Assembly: GCA_903813345.2 (NCBI GenBank)
Contig: CAIIXF020000007.1
Span: forward strand, 38,028,759-38,092,758
DNA from: Owenia fusiformis
Taxonomy: Eukaryota > Annelida > Polychaeta > Sabellida > Oweniidae
DNA length: 64,000 bases
Reading direction: 5' to 3'
In this document: positions 28,601 to 40,600 of the stretch, piece by piece
Position numbering within the stretch: the first letter of the stretch is position 1
Layout of the letters: each line of letters begins with the position of its first letter
Notes under the pieces: generated by a model
The model's input: the letters and a program-made list of their open reading frames with translations, nothing else
The model's database searches: none
Told to the model about the DNA's origin: nothing
Translations under genes and position numbers: made by a program

Positions 28601-31600
28601 TCAGCCTCAGCTTTTGTGTAAATGTCTGTCAAGAAATGATGTGAATTTGTCCACGCACAATATGATGGTTCAACCTACACAATATGAAGGTTCAACCTAC
28701 ACAATATGAAGGTTCAACCTACACAATATGAAGGTTCAACCTACACAATATGATGGTTCAACCTACACAATATGAAGGTTCAACCTACACAATATGAAGG
28801 TTCAACCTACACAATATGAAGGTTCAACCTACACAATATGATGGTTCAACCTACACAATATGATGGTTCAACCTACACAATATGAAGGTTCAACCTACAC
28901 AATATGATGGTTCAACCTACACAATATGAAGGTTCAACCTACACAATATGAGGGTTCAACCTACACAATATGAAGGTTCAACCTACACAATATGAAGGTT
29001 CAACCTACACAATATGAAGGTTCAACCTACACAATATGAAGGTTCAACCTACATGTCATTCATTTTCTGCAATGTTTTACATGCATATACTGTACTTGTG
29101 TTTTCCCCATATTATTCTTCAAGTAGTTTGTCCTAGTCATTTTAGAATTGCTCCAAAAAGGGATAAAGATGACGAAAGTGCCATAAGGTCAAGGAAGATT
29201 GGCATAAGGTCAAGGAAGATTAGCATAAGGTCAGGGAAGATTGGCATAAGGTCAAGGAAGATTAGCATAAGGTCAAAGAAGAATGGCATAAGGTCAGGGA
29301 AGATTAGCATAAGGTCAAGGAAGATTGGCATAAGGTCAAGGAAGATTGGCATAACATCAATGAAGATTTGGTTTTGCTATTTTGTATACTCAATTCTAAA
29401 ATTTTTTTCACTCAAGAAAAAATCAAAAATAACGATGTAGATTTGTGATTTTTCAAATTATACAGAATTTGGTTTGTTTCACTCAAATCATATTTGGAAA
29501 GTCCTAGCAGTCTGTAAAACTTTGAATTTGCCAGTTTTCGCACACCATTGTACTTCATGTTTGCACTTACTGCAACAAGATTACGGATTATATCTAAATA
29601 TTTCACTATCTCACACGATATACTGTTTCCAATTTTTACAAGATTACAATATCCCTATAGAACTTAAGTTGTATTCTTTAAAACACCGCAGGAAATTGAG
29701 AATGAAAGGCATAAATTTTGGTTAATTTGCGCTAAGCCTATCTATACTTAAATGCTAAATTAATGCTGATTGTGTACAATGTAATTTCCTCACCTAATGG
29801 ACCTACATGCTCAAAGTTGTATTCACATTATGATGCACAGAGGGTTCTCTTCTTGTATAGGGTTCACTTCTAGTACAGGGAACTTTTCTTGTATAGGTTT
29901 CTATTTTTGTATAGGATTCACTTCAAGTACAGGGAACTTTTCTAGTATAGGGTTCTCTTTTTGTATAGAGTTCACTTTAAGTACAGGGAACTTTTCTAGT
30001 ATAGGGTTCTCTTTTTGTATAGGGTTCACTTCAAGTACAGGGAACTTTTCTAGTATAGGGTTCTCTTCTTGTATAGGGTTCACTTCTAGTACAGGGAACT
30101 TTTCTAGTATAGGTTTCTATTTTTGTATAGGGTTCACTTCAAGTACAGGGAACTTTTCTAGTATAGGGTTCTCTTTTTGTATAGGGTTCACTTCAAGTAC
30201 AGGGAACTTTTCTAGTATAGGGTTCTCTTCTTGTATAGGGTTCACTTCTAGTACAGGGAACTTTTCTAGTATAGGGTTCTCTTTTTGTATAGGGTTCACT
30301 TTAAGTACAGGGAACTTTTCTAGTATAGGGTTCTCTTTTTTGTATAGGGTTCACTTCAAGTACAGGGAACTTTTCTAGTATAGGGTTCTCTTCTTGTATA
30401 GGGTTCACTTCTAGTACAGGGAACTTTTCTAGTACAAGGTTCTCTTCTAGTACAGGGTTTACTTCAAGTACAGGCTTTGCTTCTAGTACAGAATTCTAAT
30501 CTCGCATATTGTTTTCTTTGAGTACAGAGTTCTCTTCTAGTACTAGGTTCTCCATTGTTCTCAACCAGAACTGGATTCTATATTAGTACAGAGTTCTCTT
30601 CTAGTACATGGTTTTGCTTCTAGTACATGATTCTCTTAAAGTACTGGGTTCTTTTTTAGTGCAGGGTTTTATTCAAGTACTGGGTTCTCTTCCTGTACAT
30701 GGGTTGCTAGTCAAGTCTTCTCTTTTAGTACATGTCTATCTTAGGAGAAAAGATGGTGTTCTATGTCATGTTTCCAATCCCTGCATCTTCCAGGAAACGA
30801 CAAATCTATTTCCATATACAGTATACACATACATACATTACCATACTGCTTCATCATTTAGCTTTCATTCTTTAAGGAACAACTTTAACATGCATGATTA
30901 TCTCGTCTTATTGTCCCTGATGTATATTAAATCATGGTACGCATAATGCATATCTATATGAATTGTGGTTATGCTTAAACTGATAAGTAGATTTTTTATT
31001 TCAACTGGTACATTTGTACAATGCGCCTCATGTGGCACATTGTTTCAGTTGTAACCATGACGATTTCAAGTTCTAGCTGGGTGGAATATACATAATTGAG
31101 AATGAGGTGTATTTTAAATCTATATCATGTGAATGATGTGTCATTGTAGATACATGCTGAGAATGATGTGTCATTATGTACAAACACATATTGTGAATGA
31201 TGTGTCATTGTAGACACACAAATGATGTTTCTTTGTACTACAAGAATGATCTGTATAATAGACAAAACTGAGAATGATGTGTCATTCCAGACACAAACTG
31301 AGAATGATGTGTCCTTAATGACACATTCTTTGGTAAATATTTATGATATATAAAGTAAAGTAATTAATCCAAATATAAATGAAACCTGATATAGGTGACA
31401 GGTCATCTCAACCCAGTAAAACTCAACCCTTGTAAAACTCAACCCAAGTCAACTCTGGGGTTGAGTTTTACTGGGTTGAGTTGACTTAGGGTTGAGATGA
31501 TCAGGAAGCCCTGGTATTCATCTTAGTTTATTGACCCAAAATCTTAATATTTCAAAAAAATTTGGTGATTTTTTGTTGTAGAACATGGATGAATGGTCAT

Positions 31601-34600
31601 TTGACGTGTTCACTCTGAACGAGATAGGTGACAGCCACTCCCTCAAGTACGTAGGCTACGAACTGCTACAGATAAAATATATGATATTTGTTGTAGAACA
31701 TGGATGAATGGTCATTTGACGTGTTCACTCTGAACGAGATAGGCGACAGCCACTCCCTCAAGTACGTAGGCTACGAACTGCTACAGATAAAATATATGAT
31801 ATTTGTTGTAGAACATGGATGAATGGTCATTTGACGTGTTCACTCTGAACGAGATAGGTGACAGCCACTCCCTCAAGTACGTAGGCTATGAACTGCTGCA
31901 GAGGTTTGATCTCATAACAAAATACAAGGTAAGATAATTAACAATACTACACTTTAATGTGTGTGTGGTAGCCAATCAGATTGGCAGTATAGCTTTACAA
32001 TTAAGATAATTAACAATACTACACTTTAATGTGTGTGTGGTAGCCAATCAGATTGGCAGTATAGCTTTACAATTATCAATAAAAGCTGAAATAGAATTGT
32101 GGGTCTGGATTTAATCTTGTTTCGGCGTAATTTCTGAGGAAGTATGATCCGAAACTGATGTATTAAGCCTTTCTGACTGGTTGAAACTAAATGACCAGTT
32201 GAGTCTTTCTCACAAATTGAGTCTTTATGACTAGTTGAGTCCTTATGACTAGTTGAGTCTTTCTCACCAATTGAGTATTTATGACTAGTTGAATCTTTCT
32301 CACCAATTGAGTCATTGTGACTAGTTGAGTCTTTCTCATCAATTGAGTCTTTATGACTAGTCGAGTCTTTCTCACCAATTGAGTATTTATGACTAGTCGA
32401 GTCTTTCTCATCAATTGAGTCTGTCTGACCGATGGATCTTTCCTAGTCAATTGAATCTTTCTGATCAGAATTGAAAAATGTACTCGCTGTATATGTAGAG
32501 CTCCTTTAGAGGCAACCTACTCGGAGCAGTCATTTATTTAAGGAATAAATAATGATAGGCCATTCAATATGGTGAAATTCAGCACAAGTTGGACAGAATG
32601 TTGTACAAAGCACAAACCGAAGGTGAGTGCATTTGTACTGACATTCTGTCCAACGAGTGCTGAATTTCACCATATTGAATGGCCTATCATTATTTATTCC
32701 GATTCAAACATAAAAATTAGTAAAAGCCGTGTCTGTGGAACGGGCATGAAGGAAGAATACGCATGCTGTCAAGATTCTCGGTCGGAAAAATTTTAGAATT
32801 TGTTTGGGCTGTTCTATTTTACTCCCCGTTTTAGATTTTATACGAAATAAAAAAAATATAAACTGCAAACTTGAAGTCAGCCATAGTTATTAAATAGTTA
32901 CAGTAGTTACGGAGGGAGTAAAAAAGAACAGCTATACCCGGACAGAGCCCCAGATGTGCAGCTGAGATGTGACGTCACTCAAAACAATGCAAATTGCAGA
33001 TTGAATAAAGCATGGTCGTGCATCTATGGAGAATTAGAGAACGTTCTATATTGGCTATGCTGCATTCTGATTGGTTGGGAAATTCGAATAGAGCACGGTC
33101 ATGTTTGAATTAGATATACATGTACCTGTACTGTACCTGTAATATACCTGATATACATCTTCATTGTATATCATCAGTCCTCAACAGTCCTATGTCTGCA
33201 CAGGTCAGTCGTATCATTAGAATCAGGTTAATTAGTAGCATCAGTATAGGGTCCAATGATTTATTTCCATATTGTTTGTTATTGTCTTTAATGAGCCTGC
33301 CTTTAATCCCAGAGTTGGCTTTGTTTCAACATGAGGATGTGAGTGAGGAGAATTATACTCACCAGGAAAGACATATTATTTTGGTCATGCGAAGGCGGCA
33401 CTTTTGAAATTATTGTTTTATATGTTTATTTTGGTGAGAAACACTTTACATTTTTTGGTGTAGAAATGGACACAAACAAAACTGTTTTATTTCTAGTTTT
33501 TGCAAAGGGCATGATATATTTTACAGATAAAAATTGGCTAATTCAGCATACTTTGCTGGGAGGGAAAGGGGGTTAGAACAAGCTTAGCTAATACCACATA
33601 CACATAAAAGGACATACATGTTGAGGGTTCTGTTGTTATATGCAATGAATCTTTAAGTTTAGGGTTCTGTTGTTACATGAAATGAATCTTTAAGTTGGGG
33701 GTTTTGTTGTAATAGCCTATGTAATGGATCTTTAAGTTGAGGGTTCAGTTGTTACATGTAATAAATCTTTAAGTTTAGGGTTTTGTTGTTGCATGTAATG
33801 AATCTTTAAGTTGAGGGTTCCATTGTTACATATAATGAATCTTTTAGTTGAAGATTTTGTTGTTACATGTAATGAATCATTGAGTTGAGGGTTCCGTTGA
33901 AATATTTAATGAATCTTTAAGTTTAGGATTCTGTTGTTCCATGTAATGAATCTTTAAGTTTAGGGTTCTGTTGTAACATGTAATTATTCTTTAAGTCATC
34001 ACAACAGTGGTATACAAACATGTAAGATTCATAAAAGTTAATGTTATTATATTAATTGTACTTGTATTTCAGGTTTTCGATTTTTTTAACAGCCATTAAC
34101 TCTGTGATTGTCTGAATAATTTTTAGCGTCCCCCTCCCCCTGAAAACACTGAGAGAAAGATAAAGGTAACAACTGCACCACACAAAGCCATGCTCAAGTG
34201 CACCTGCTCTTGTGCCTGAAGCCTCTTACCACAGGTGGTTTAGCAATCCCATAATACCCTCTGCTCTTGCCTCACATTAATACAATCTGATTGGCTGATG
34301 TAGGTCACCAGTGCTAAATAGGTCTCTTGGGATTGAACCTCCTTTTATTGTATTGAAATTAAAGGTCTTAACACTTTGAGTTATGTTCTTGTACAAAAGA
34401 ATTATAGAAAATACATAATATGGCGTGTATCAGAATATATTATTCTCTTGTAAAAATGAAACTGCACCAAAATTTGCTAAATATTTGATGCACCCACGCT
34501 CTGACCAATGAAATCCTTGTTCAAAGAGGTATGGTAATGACGGTAACAGTCACAGAGCCAGCCATTTATTTTAAAATCATGATCATTACTTAACTGAAAC

Positions 34601-37600
34601 GTGACTCAAATTGCTAAGATCTGTTGTACATAAACGTGATGTATGTACATAAACGTGATGTATGTACATAAACGTGATATATGTACATAAACGTGATGTA
34701 TGTAACATTGTTTATTTTGTCAGGTTGGTTGATGCACTAATTGTATACATTTACATACACACACATGACAGCATTTAATGGTTGAAATTAAATATCATGC
34801 ATGGTTTCATTTGCCAATTAGATTCTTCCACATATAGAGTTAGGGTATTATCCATGCTTAAGCTCACTCTGTAGTCAGGGTGCATTCCAGTTCTGTACAA
34901 AATAGGGGTTTGTGACTAACCTGTTACAATTTTAACCTTGAGCATAAAAATGGGCATTTTTGGGTCTCTTTGAGACAGTATCCAGTTTTGGGTCTCAAGT
35001 TTTGAAACAATGGGTCCAAGTTTTCTTAGCTGAGACCAAAAATCGTCACTAAAGAGCCATTTTTTGAGATTTATTAAAAATTTGGCAGTCACTTAATTTG
35101 GCTGTCATTTAAATCTACCAAATTAAAACGGCCGTCAAATTAGAGCAACTTACAGTAGTTTAAGCATTGATACTACCCTTTGATTTATTGTCAGCATGAA
35201 CCCAGCAACTGTTGGGTCACATGATCATATTCAACCAATCATATCAATGAGATTCCCTCTTTGATGGTTAAATGCTGGTATATGTAGTGTATTCTCTATT
35301 GGGCCAACCTCTTTTGGGATAACAATGAACTGATTGTGACATCATAGAACAATCAACTGATCGCTTTCTCAACAACGAAACAGCATGTCATCATTCTGTC
35401 ATTTTGAGACCCCCGCCCCTCTTAACAAATTAATATACAAGCATTAAAGTAGACTAATACTATTTTTAACCTACATTAGAAGTAACATAGAAGATTGGTG
35501 ATCAATTTTATATTTTGGTCTAATATATACCTTTGAAGATGCCTAGGTCTTTTGAGAAAAAATCACAATTCAAATGACAATGGAATGAAAAATAAAAATA
35601 GGTGAAACAATCAAATATTGAAATCATCTTATGGTTAAGCCTAATATAAGTACTAATATTTAGTGACGGTGAAATCCATATAGCGATCTGAATAACTCAT
35701 GTGTGACGCAAACATATCCCATATTTTCACTCTGTCTGATATAGGATCTGATTACTCTCTGACGTCACTGTATCACATGTTTTAAAGTTCAAAACATAAT
35801 TTTCCGTTGAAAAACCATTCAAAACACCAAATACATGTATACAGTATGATATATTTATACGCTCACACATTCTTACAGTTAAGTCATATGCTGTACATAC
35901 AGTACATGTATTTAAAGGACCTTTGTTTATTTTTATTAAATATAATCAATAAAAAATTTATAAAGCATATTCAAATCCCTTAATCAATAAGTCATCGAGT
36001 AATGCCCTTCTGTTATACTATCGCATATAGAATATTCAATATTAAGCGTATCTTCCCCAAAGATTTGTTTGCGATGATCAATAGATTCTATTATTACAAA
36101 TATTGCTCGCAATAAATCTTCAAAAATGATTATTTTGGCAATCTTGAGGATTACAATCGAAATATGTCCAGGAATTTAACGCTTGAGTGTGAATGATATA
36201 TTTTTATATTTGTCCCATTTATGTCTGTAGTAATCAATTATTTGTTGAGATATATATGATCTTTAAATATTAAAGGCTGTGTGTATATAAAAATGATTTC
36301 GCCAGATTATACAACATTTCCTCTCCATTTTGTACATATGAGTTTTTGCTAGTAATAAATCATACGATCCATTTGATGGAAAGAAAATGAAAATTGCTAA
36401 GTAACTTGATCAATTGGGAGTGTTTTGAATATGGTTTCTTTTAGGATTTTTTGTTTGCCATATTCAATATTTAAAGCCTTTTTCCTAAAATATAAAAACT
36501 ATATAAAAATATAACACATAAAATGTGTATAACCGATCTAAATGTCATATAAAACATGTCACGTTCAGATACATTTTTACGACATCCAAGACCGCCAGGG
36601 AAAAATTAATGGATACACGTCCTTTCCTAAACTGATACATATTTTGTTCAGAATATACACAAAAAAATCTTTGTATTTTTTTCATATATACAAAAAATGA
36701 TAAACATAGTTCTGTCTTCTAACGCATAATCCCCTTCATAAGTTTGCATGGCAACTAAAAGTTTTTATTGGATAGAAAGTTTATCAAAGCCAAAATGGCC
36801 AAACATCAACCGGCTTAATTATATAAATTGCCAAACTTATGGAGGGGAGTGTATATATACAGTATAATTCACAGGCTTTACGCTTCCACATATTTTGCAA
36901 TGTATCGTTTTTTATTGTGATTTAGATGAAATTGTATTTTAGATTTTATCAGCAGTACTGGCATAGGATGTCCTATTTGTAGTTCCATATTGTATATGCT
37001 ATTGTACATATATTCAAAAATTTATTGTACAATGTTATTGTACATGTATGGTCATGTATACAGTGAGCACTGAAAATAGATTTAAAGCACTACTTGAGGT
37101 CAAAATTCTAATGGTATATAACTCGTTTTTACTGTAAATTGATATATACTTATAAATTTGGCATCTGGAAGTCATCTTTGGACATCTCAGCACAGACTGT
37201 TCATCTTGGGCAATTTAAAAATCAGCAACGTCATAAATTTCATAGATAAAGAACAAAAATAAAATTCAGGCGTAATTTGGAGATAAAAGTTTTGATTTAT
37301 TTATAACCCTACAATGATTATTTTTCTAGACAACAATTTGTTAACATCAATTATTTTGTATGAATTTCTTTAATTTATTTACCTCAGGCTGGGAGTAGTA
37401 AAACATTAGCTAGGAAATGGAAAATAAATAATTCATGGAGTACATTTGAATGAACAAGCAACTGTTCCATCAGAAAAACTACGAGGTGACACTGAAATTA
37501 ATGATTATAAAAACAGTGAACTCCCCAGCATTGAAGCAAATGGGCGCAGCACCCACCTGAAAATCCAATTACACACAATGGAAAATGAAAAAATCATGAA

Positions 37601-40600
37601 AAATGGGCATAATTTGACCAAATTTGGTTTGAATTGTAGAAATGAGAATTTTGCACCCACTTGAAAAATCCTGTAGAGATCACTGAAAAATAAAAAATTA
37701 TTCAGGGTCAAGTTCTTTTAAATCACCCTGTATATAAGAAATTTTCACTTTTCAGGTTAACACCCAGACGCTGGAGAACTTTTTGATTGCAGTACAAAAT
37801 GGCTACAGCAAGCATAAGAACCCGTATCATAACCTCATCCACGCGGCAGATGTCACGCAGACCACGTACCAGATATTGTCCAGTAGTGGCTTAGTGGTAA
37901 AATATTAATTTTTCTATATTCAGTTATAAATAAAATGTTAATTCATCTTAAATCCATTTTTCTGTTTTGTCGCCTTATAGACGTATGGGCATTTTATTTT
38001 TCAATAAAACCTTGTGATTGTATCTGTGTATAAGTGCACAAAAAGAACATAGCACCCCTCCAAGGAGGGATTTCTGGCTCTGTCTTTGAGTATAAACAAT
38101 TGTAAAAAACATGTAAAAAACAAAATATACCAAGAAGTATTGCTCGCTGATATATGGCGGTAATTACCTACCTACATAGGTTAATGAAGGACATAGAATG
38201 ATGAGTTACATGTAGAATAGAGGTTCACTTGAAAAGTATCAAACATACGTACCTGCCATCTTTCTAAATCAGAGAAAGTTCACATATGTTTTCAGTTAAA
38301 TCATTTGTAGCGTAATCTATGTCACCCCACATCACAAGAATATGCAATTTACACAATGATATATAGAGTACACTGAAATCTCAATAAAACACTTCTCAAT
38401 GTAAACACCTCTCAATATAAACACCTTAATGAAAACACATCTTAATGTAAACCTTAATTAATAAACATTTTTCATTGTAAGCATCTCTCAATGTAAACAC
38501 CTCTTAATATAACACTTCTCAATATAAGCACCTCTTAATGGAAACATTTCTTAGTGAAAACACCTCTCAATGTAAGCATTTCTCAATGTTAACACCTCTT
38601 AATGAAAACACCTCTTAATGTATACACCTTTTAATGTAAACACCACTTAATGTAAACACCTCTTAACAGAAATACTTCCTTAATGGAAACACTTCTTAAT
38701 GTAAACACCTCTCAATCTAAACATGACTTTGATTTTCCTCTCAATCTAAACACCTCTCAATGGAAAAACCTCTTAACAGAAACACTTCTTAATGTAGACA
38801 CATCTTAATGTAAACACTTCTCAATGTGAACATCTCTCAATGTGAACACCTCTTCACATGAACACCTCTCAATGTCAACCTCTATGTGAACATTGCAAGC
38901 TAGTGCCAGTGTTTGCTTTAGATGTGTTAACTCGTATATTTTACACCCCCAATCTGCAATATCATCCTGCAGCACTGTAAACAGTACTGAACAGTGCAGT
39001 TCGAGTACTGTGCTTTACAGCGATGTACAGTGTTATTCTAGCATCACCTGGTAGTACAGTACTGTTTTTACAGAGCTGTATGGCACTGTTTTTGAAAACA
39101 GTGATGTACAGTACTGCTTTTTTTCAGCGCTGTGCAGCACTGTTTCACGAACAGCGCTGTTTGATGCTGTTTGAGATTGGCAGTGTAATAGAACATTGTT
39201 TTATTTTACAGCACTGGTTAACAGATCTGGAGATATTTGCCACAATTATAGCAGCTTGTATACATGACTTTGAACATACTGGGACAACCAACAACTTTCA
39301 CATTATGACAGGGTGAGTTGAAAATATTTCGTCATCAGCCTCAATACTTGAGGGGAACACCTATCTAGGTTCATATTTACATGGAGATAGGTTATTCTTT
39401 GAATTCTGGGAGACTTCCTCCTGTTACATGGTTCCTCTATGAATCCTTGGAGAGTTCCTCCTGTTACATGGTTCCTCTATGAATTATGGGAGAGTTCCTC
39501 CTGTTACATGGTTCCTATATGAATCCTGGGAGAATTCCTCCTGTTACATGTTCCTCTATGAATTCTGGGAGAATTCCTCGTGTTACATGGTTCCTCTATG
39601 AATCCCGGGAGAATTCCCCCCCCCCTGACTTTAATGACTATAAATGACTATAAATTACCAAAAGTGTAAGTCTTTAACATTATAACAGATTGAAAATTAT
39701 GATTTGATATTCGTGGATGCAATTGAAAGTGAATTTCAAGCAAAATTGTTCAAAATGTGGATTCATATATGGATCTAATACCCTGACTTTAATGACTATA
39801 AATGACTTTAAATGACTATGAATTACCCAAAGTGTAAGTCTTTGACATATAACAGATTGGAAATTATGTTTTGATATTCTAGAATGCAATTGAAAGTGAA
39901 TTTCAAGAAAAATTGTTCAAAAAGTGGATTTATATATGGATCTAATACCATGTTCCTATGGTTACTGGTACAGCTGTAAGATCTATATATTTGTAAAAGT
40001 AAATAATTAAGTCATTTGGTATTTAAAACAATCAATTTGCAAATGCAGGTAGAATTAAAGGGGACTTAAATCAGGGGGGCTTATTTAATGTGGCCCCTTT
40101 CAGTTCTGATTTTACTCTCTTGTATATCTGATGTTGCTATGTTGGAGATCCGATGTTGCTATGTGAAATAAAACAATGCTGTGTTGCTATGTTGTAGGTC
40201 TGATGTTGCTATGTTGTATAACGACCGAGCTGTACTTGAAAATCATCACATAAGCGCTGCATTTAAACTCTTCAAGGACGATGAAACAAACATTTTATGT
40301 AATCTTAGTAAAGAGGAATACAGGTTCGGGGATTTCCATTTTGATTTTAAACCAATTAATTATATGTACTACTACTATTATTATAAATAATAGATTGGTT
40401 ATTTTTGTAGATGTTATGTACTTGTTATTGCACAGCCTAAATATTGAATTGAACCTAAGAGGAGGGAAAACCCCATGATTCAATTGATGACATACAATTT
40501 CCTCCTTCACGCACCTCCTGGAAGTACTTACCCTCCATCTTGGTTTTCAAAGTTTTCAAATTGACCTAGTTTTAAACCAATCAACGATCGACTTGCTTAA

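Larger units (their letters stand above)
25993..31581 (+). other. PDE1 intron between exons 4 and 5
   Basis: Almost wholly tandem repeats, listed separately. 28171-28653 is non-repetitive with no recognised feature. 30471-30730 continues the degenerate TAGTACAGGGTTCTCTT pattern. 31090-31330 is a degenerate repeat of about 30 bp with GAGAATGATGTGTCATT. 31403-31500 is a hairpin of 45-50 bp arms built on AACCCAGTAAAACTCAACCC. Confidence 0.75.
31929..37755 (+). other. PDE1 intron between exons 5 and 6 (holds the micro-exon candidate)
   Basis: 31930-32073 is a 72-bp tandem duplication that begins at the exon 5 donor (AAGATAATTAACAATACTAC). 32185-32460 is an 18/36-bp array of AATTGAGTCTTTATGACTAG. 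32542-32700 is a hairpin with 55-60 bp arms (ATAGGCCATTCAATATGGTG). 33605-33995 is a 40-bp array (AATGAATCTTTAAGTTGAGG), about ten copies. 34623-34712 repeats TGTACATAAACGTGATGTA. 36727-36852 is MITE family C and 37545-37690 dispersed repeat D. 32701-33600, 34720-36720 and 36860-37540 show nothing assignable. Confidence 0.7.

Noticed and set aside
28655-29052. CRISPR-like array
   Set aside because: The units are contiguous 22-bp copies without unique spacers, in an animal intron.
29145-29188. Exon-like segment (CATTTTAG, then IAPKRDKDDESAI, then AG|GTCAAG)
   Set aside because: It is phase 2/2, but both flanking PDE1 exons are phase 0 at this intron, and the phase 0 reading meets TAA. Its end is also the first unit of the 21-bp minisatellite.
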